This document shows, piece by piece, positions 5,832-6,318 of a DNA stretch of 6,318 nt (positions within the stretch are counted from its first letter, which is position 1; every line of letters starts with the position of its first letter). The notes under the pieces were generated by a model. The model was given only the letters and a program-made list of their open reading frames with translations. It was not told where the DNA came from and did not search any database. This stretch comes from Erythrobacter sp. CCH5-A1 (GTDB lineage: Bacteria; Pseudomonadota; Alphaproteobacteria; Sphingomonadales; Sphingomonadaceae). Both the position numbers and the translations under genes were made by a program. Location of the stretch: assembly GCF_001557115.1 (NCBI RefSeq), contig NZ_LSKQ01000302.1, forward strand, positions 1 to 6,318, read 5' to 3'.

Positions 5832-6299
5832 ATGACCAACTCGCCTTTGGCGGGTGCCTCCGCGCGCCCGCTTGCCGCTGCTTGCCCGCAGCAAACCGCT
5901 ACCGCGATCATCACCGCAGCCCATGACCTGCTCGGCCACCTTGCCGCCGGTCGCCGGATCGACACGCCCGCCATTCGCACCGCCATGCAATCCGCCTTTG
6001 GCGCAAGCGATGCGACAGGAGCCTGGGACTGGAAGATCGCCTACGAAGCCGTCGAGGTCGCGCAATTGCTGTTCATTCGTCGCTACGGCCCGGCGATCCA
6101 TGCCAGAACCGCCGATGCGTTCGAACGGCTCACACTGGTCGAACGGATTGCCCGGCTTGCCCCCACGCAAACCCGGCGCAGCGAGGAGATGCAGGCCTAC
6201 CAGCAATTCTCGACACCGCTGGGACTGGCATGGGTGGCCGGGTTTGCTGCGGGCTTTCTGCCGGGAGACTGTTTAAAATTTTGTGCTCGGCCGTGGTAA
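5832..6299 (+). pseudogene. Strawberry-notch-like methyltransferase/helicase, 5' fragment cut by an insertion sequence
   Basis: An ATG at 5832 with AAAGGA 8 nt ahead opens a frame of 155 codons. The N-terminal part matches what I recall of very large (about 1,400 residues) Strawberry-notch family proteins of alphaproteobacterial plasmids and integrative elements, which combine a class I SAM-dependent methyltransferase with a DEAD-like helicase. Diagnostic pieces are GRRIDTPAIRTAMQSAFGASDATGAWDWKIAYEA (40-73 in part), PTQTRRSEEMQAYQQFSTP (111-129) and the hydrophobic LGLAWVAGFAAGFLPGD (130-146). Intact relatives continue directly into a VLEPSAGTG-type SAM-binding motif. Here the sequence instead becomes CLKFCARPW and stops at TAA 6297-6299, inside sequence resembling an IS end. 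The true gene portion therefore ends near residue 144-146. Only the N-terminal pre-domain would be made, so catalytic function is lost unless the element excises precisely. The 3' part should lie beyond the insertion. Confidence 0.72.
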
Positions 6300-6318
6300 C
6301 TGCTTTCAGAGGAGACCC
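6265..6318. mobile_element. Terminal end of an IS256-family-like insertion sequence (partial)
   Basis: At about 6263-6267 the sequence changes abruptly from GC-rich coding DNA to GAGACTGTTTAAAATTTTG, followed by TGCTCGGCCG. The GACTGTTTAAA-type start is what I recall for terminal inverted repeats of IS256-family (mutator-type) elements. An AGGAG ribosome-binding site (6310-6314) close to the window end suggests a transposase start codon just outside, on the plus strand. The family would normally make an 8-9 bp target duplication, which cannot be seen because the other end lies outside. The exact boundary is uncertain by a few bases because GGGAGAC also fits the interrupted gene. Confidence 0.6.

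Overview
The window looks like the chromosome of a GC-rich alphaproteobacterium, most likely a sphingomonad (Sphingomonadaceae or Erythrobacteraceae). The mrdA-rodA arrangement and the DUF932 / ParB-like / DUF6117-like / Strawberry-notch-like gene string are both typical of that group as I remember it. No database search was possible.

Layout. Positions 1-1344 are core genome: the last 69 codons of what is probably mrdA (PBP2) overlap rodA by 4 bp (ATGA). Together they form the elongasome transpeptidase/glycosyltransferase pair for lateral-wall peptidoglycan synthesis. A complete tRNA-Lys (anticodon CTT, CCA encoded) follows at 1476-1551. From its 3' end onward the content changes from core to accessory. 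There is a 543-bp stretch with no credible gene but many inverted repeats and a tandem 11-bp direct repeat (1552-2094). Then come a DUF932 gene (2095-3300), a 690-residue ParB/KorB-like gene (3429-5501), a 71-residue DUF6117-like gene (5575-5790) and the 5' part of a Strawberry-notch-like methyltransferase/helicase gene (5832-about 6265). The last gene is cut just before its expected SAM-binding motif by what looks like the terminal inverted repeat of an IS256-family insertion sequence, which runs out of the window.

Reading: the tRNA-Lys 3' end is a plausible attachment site of an integrative (probably conjugative) element, and the genes after it are part of the element's conserved accessory/maintenance block. 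No integrase or second att copy is in view, so this remains an inference from context.

The most striking signal is a structured 5' leader that occurs twice, once before the DUF932 gene (2012-2087) and once before the ParB-like gene (3346-3422). Both copies have the same AGAGTGAGAG box, a 17-nt gap, a two-helix hairpin with compensatory base changes and a 5-nt AGAGK loop, ending directly at the Shine-Dalgarno sequence. This points to a shared post-transcriptional control of two element genes. It resembles what I recall of the radC RNA motif class, but that identity is unverified.
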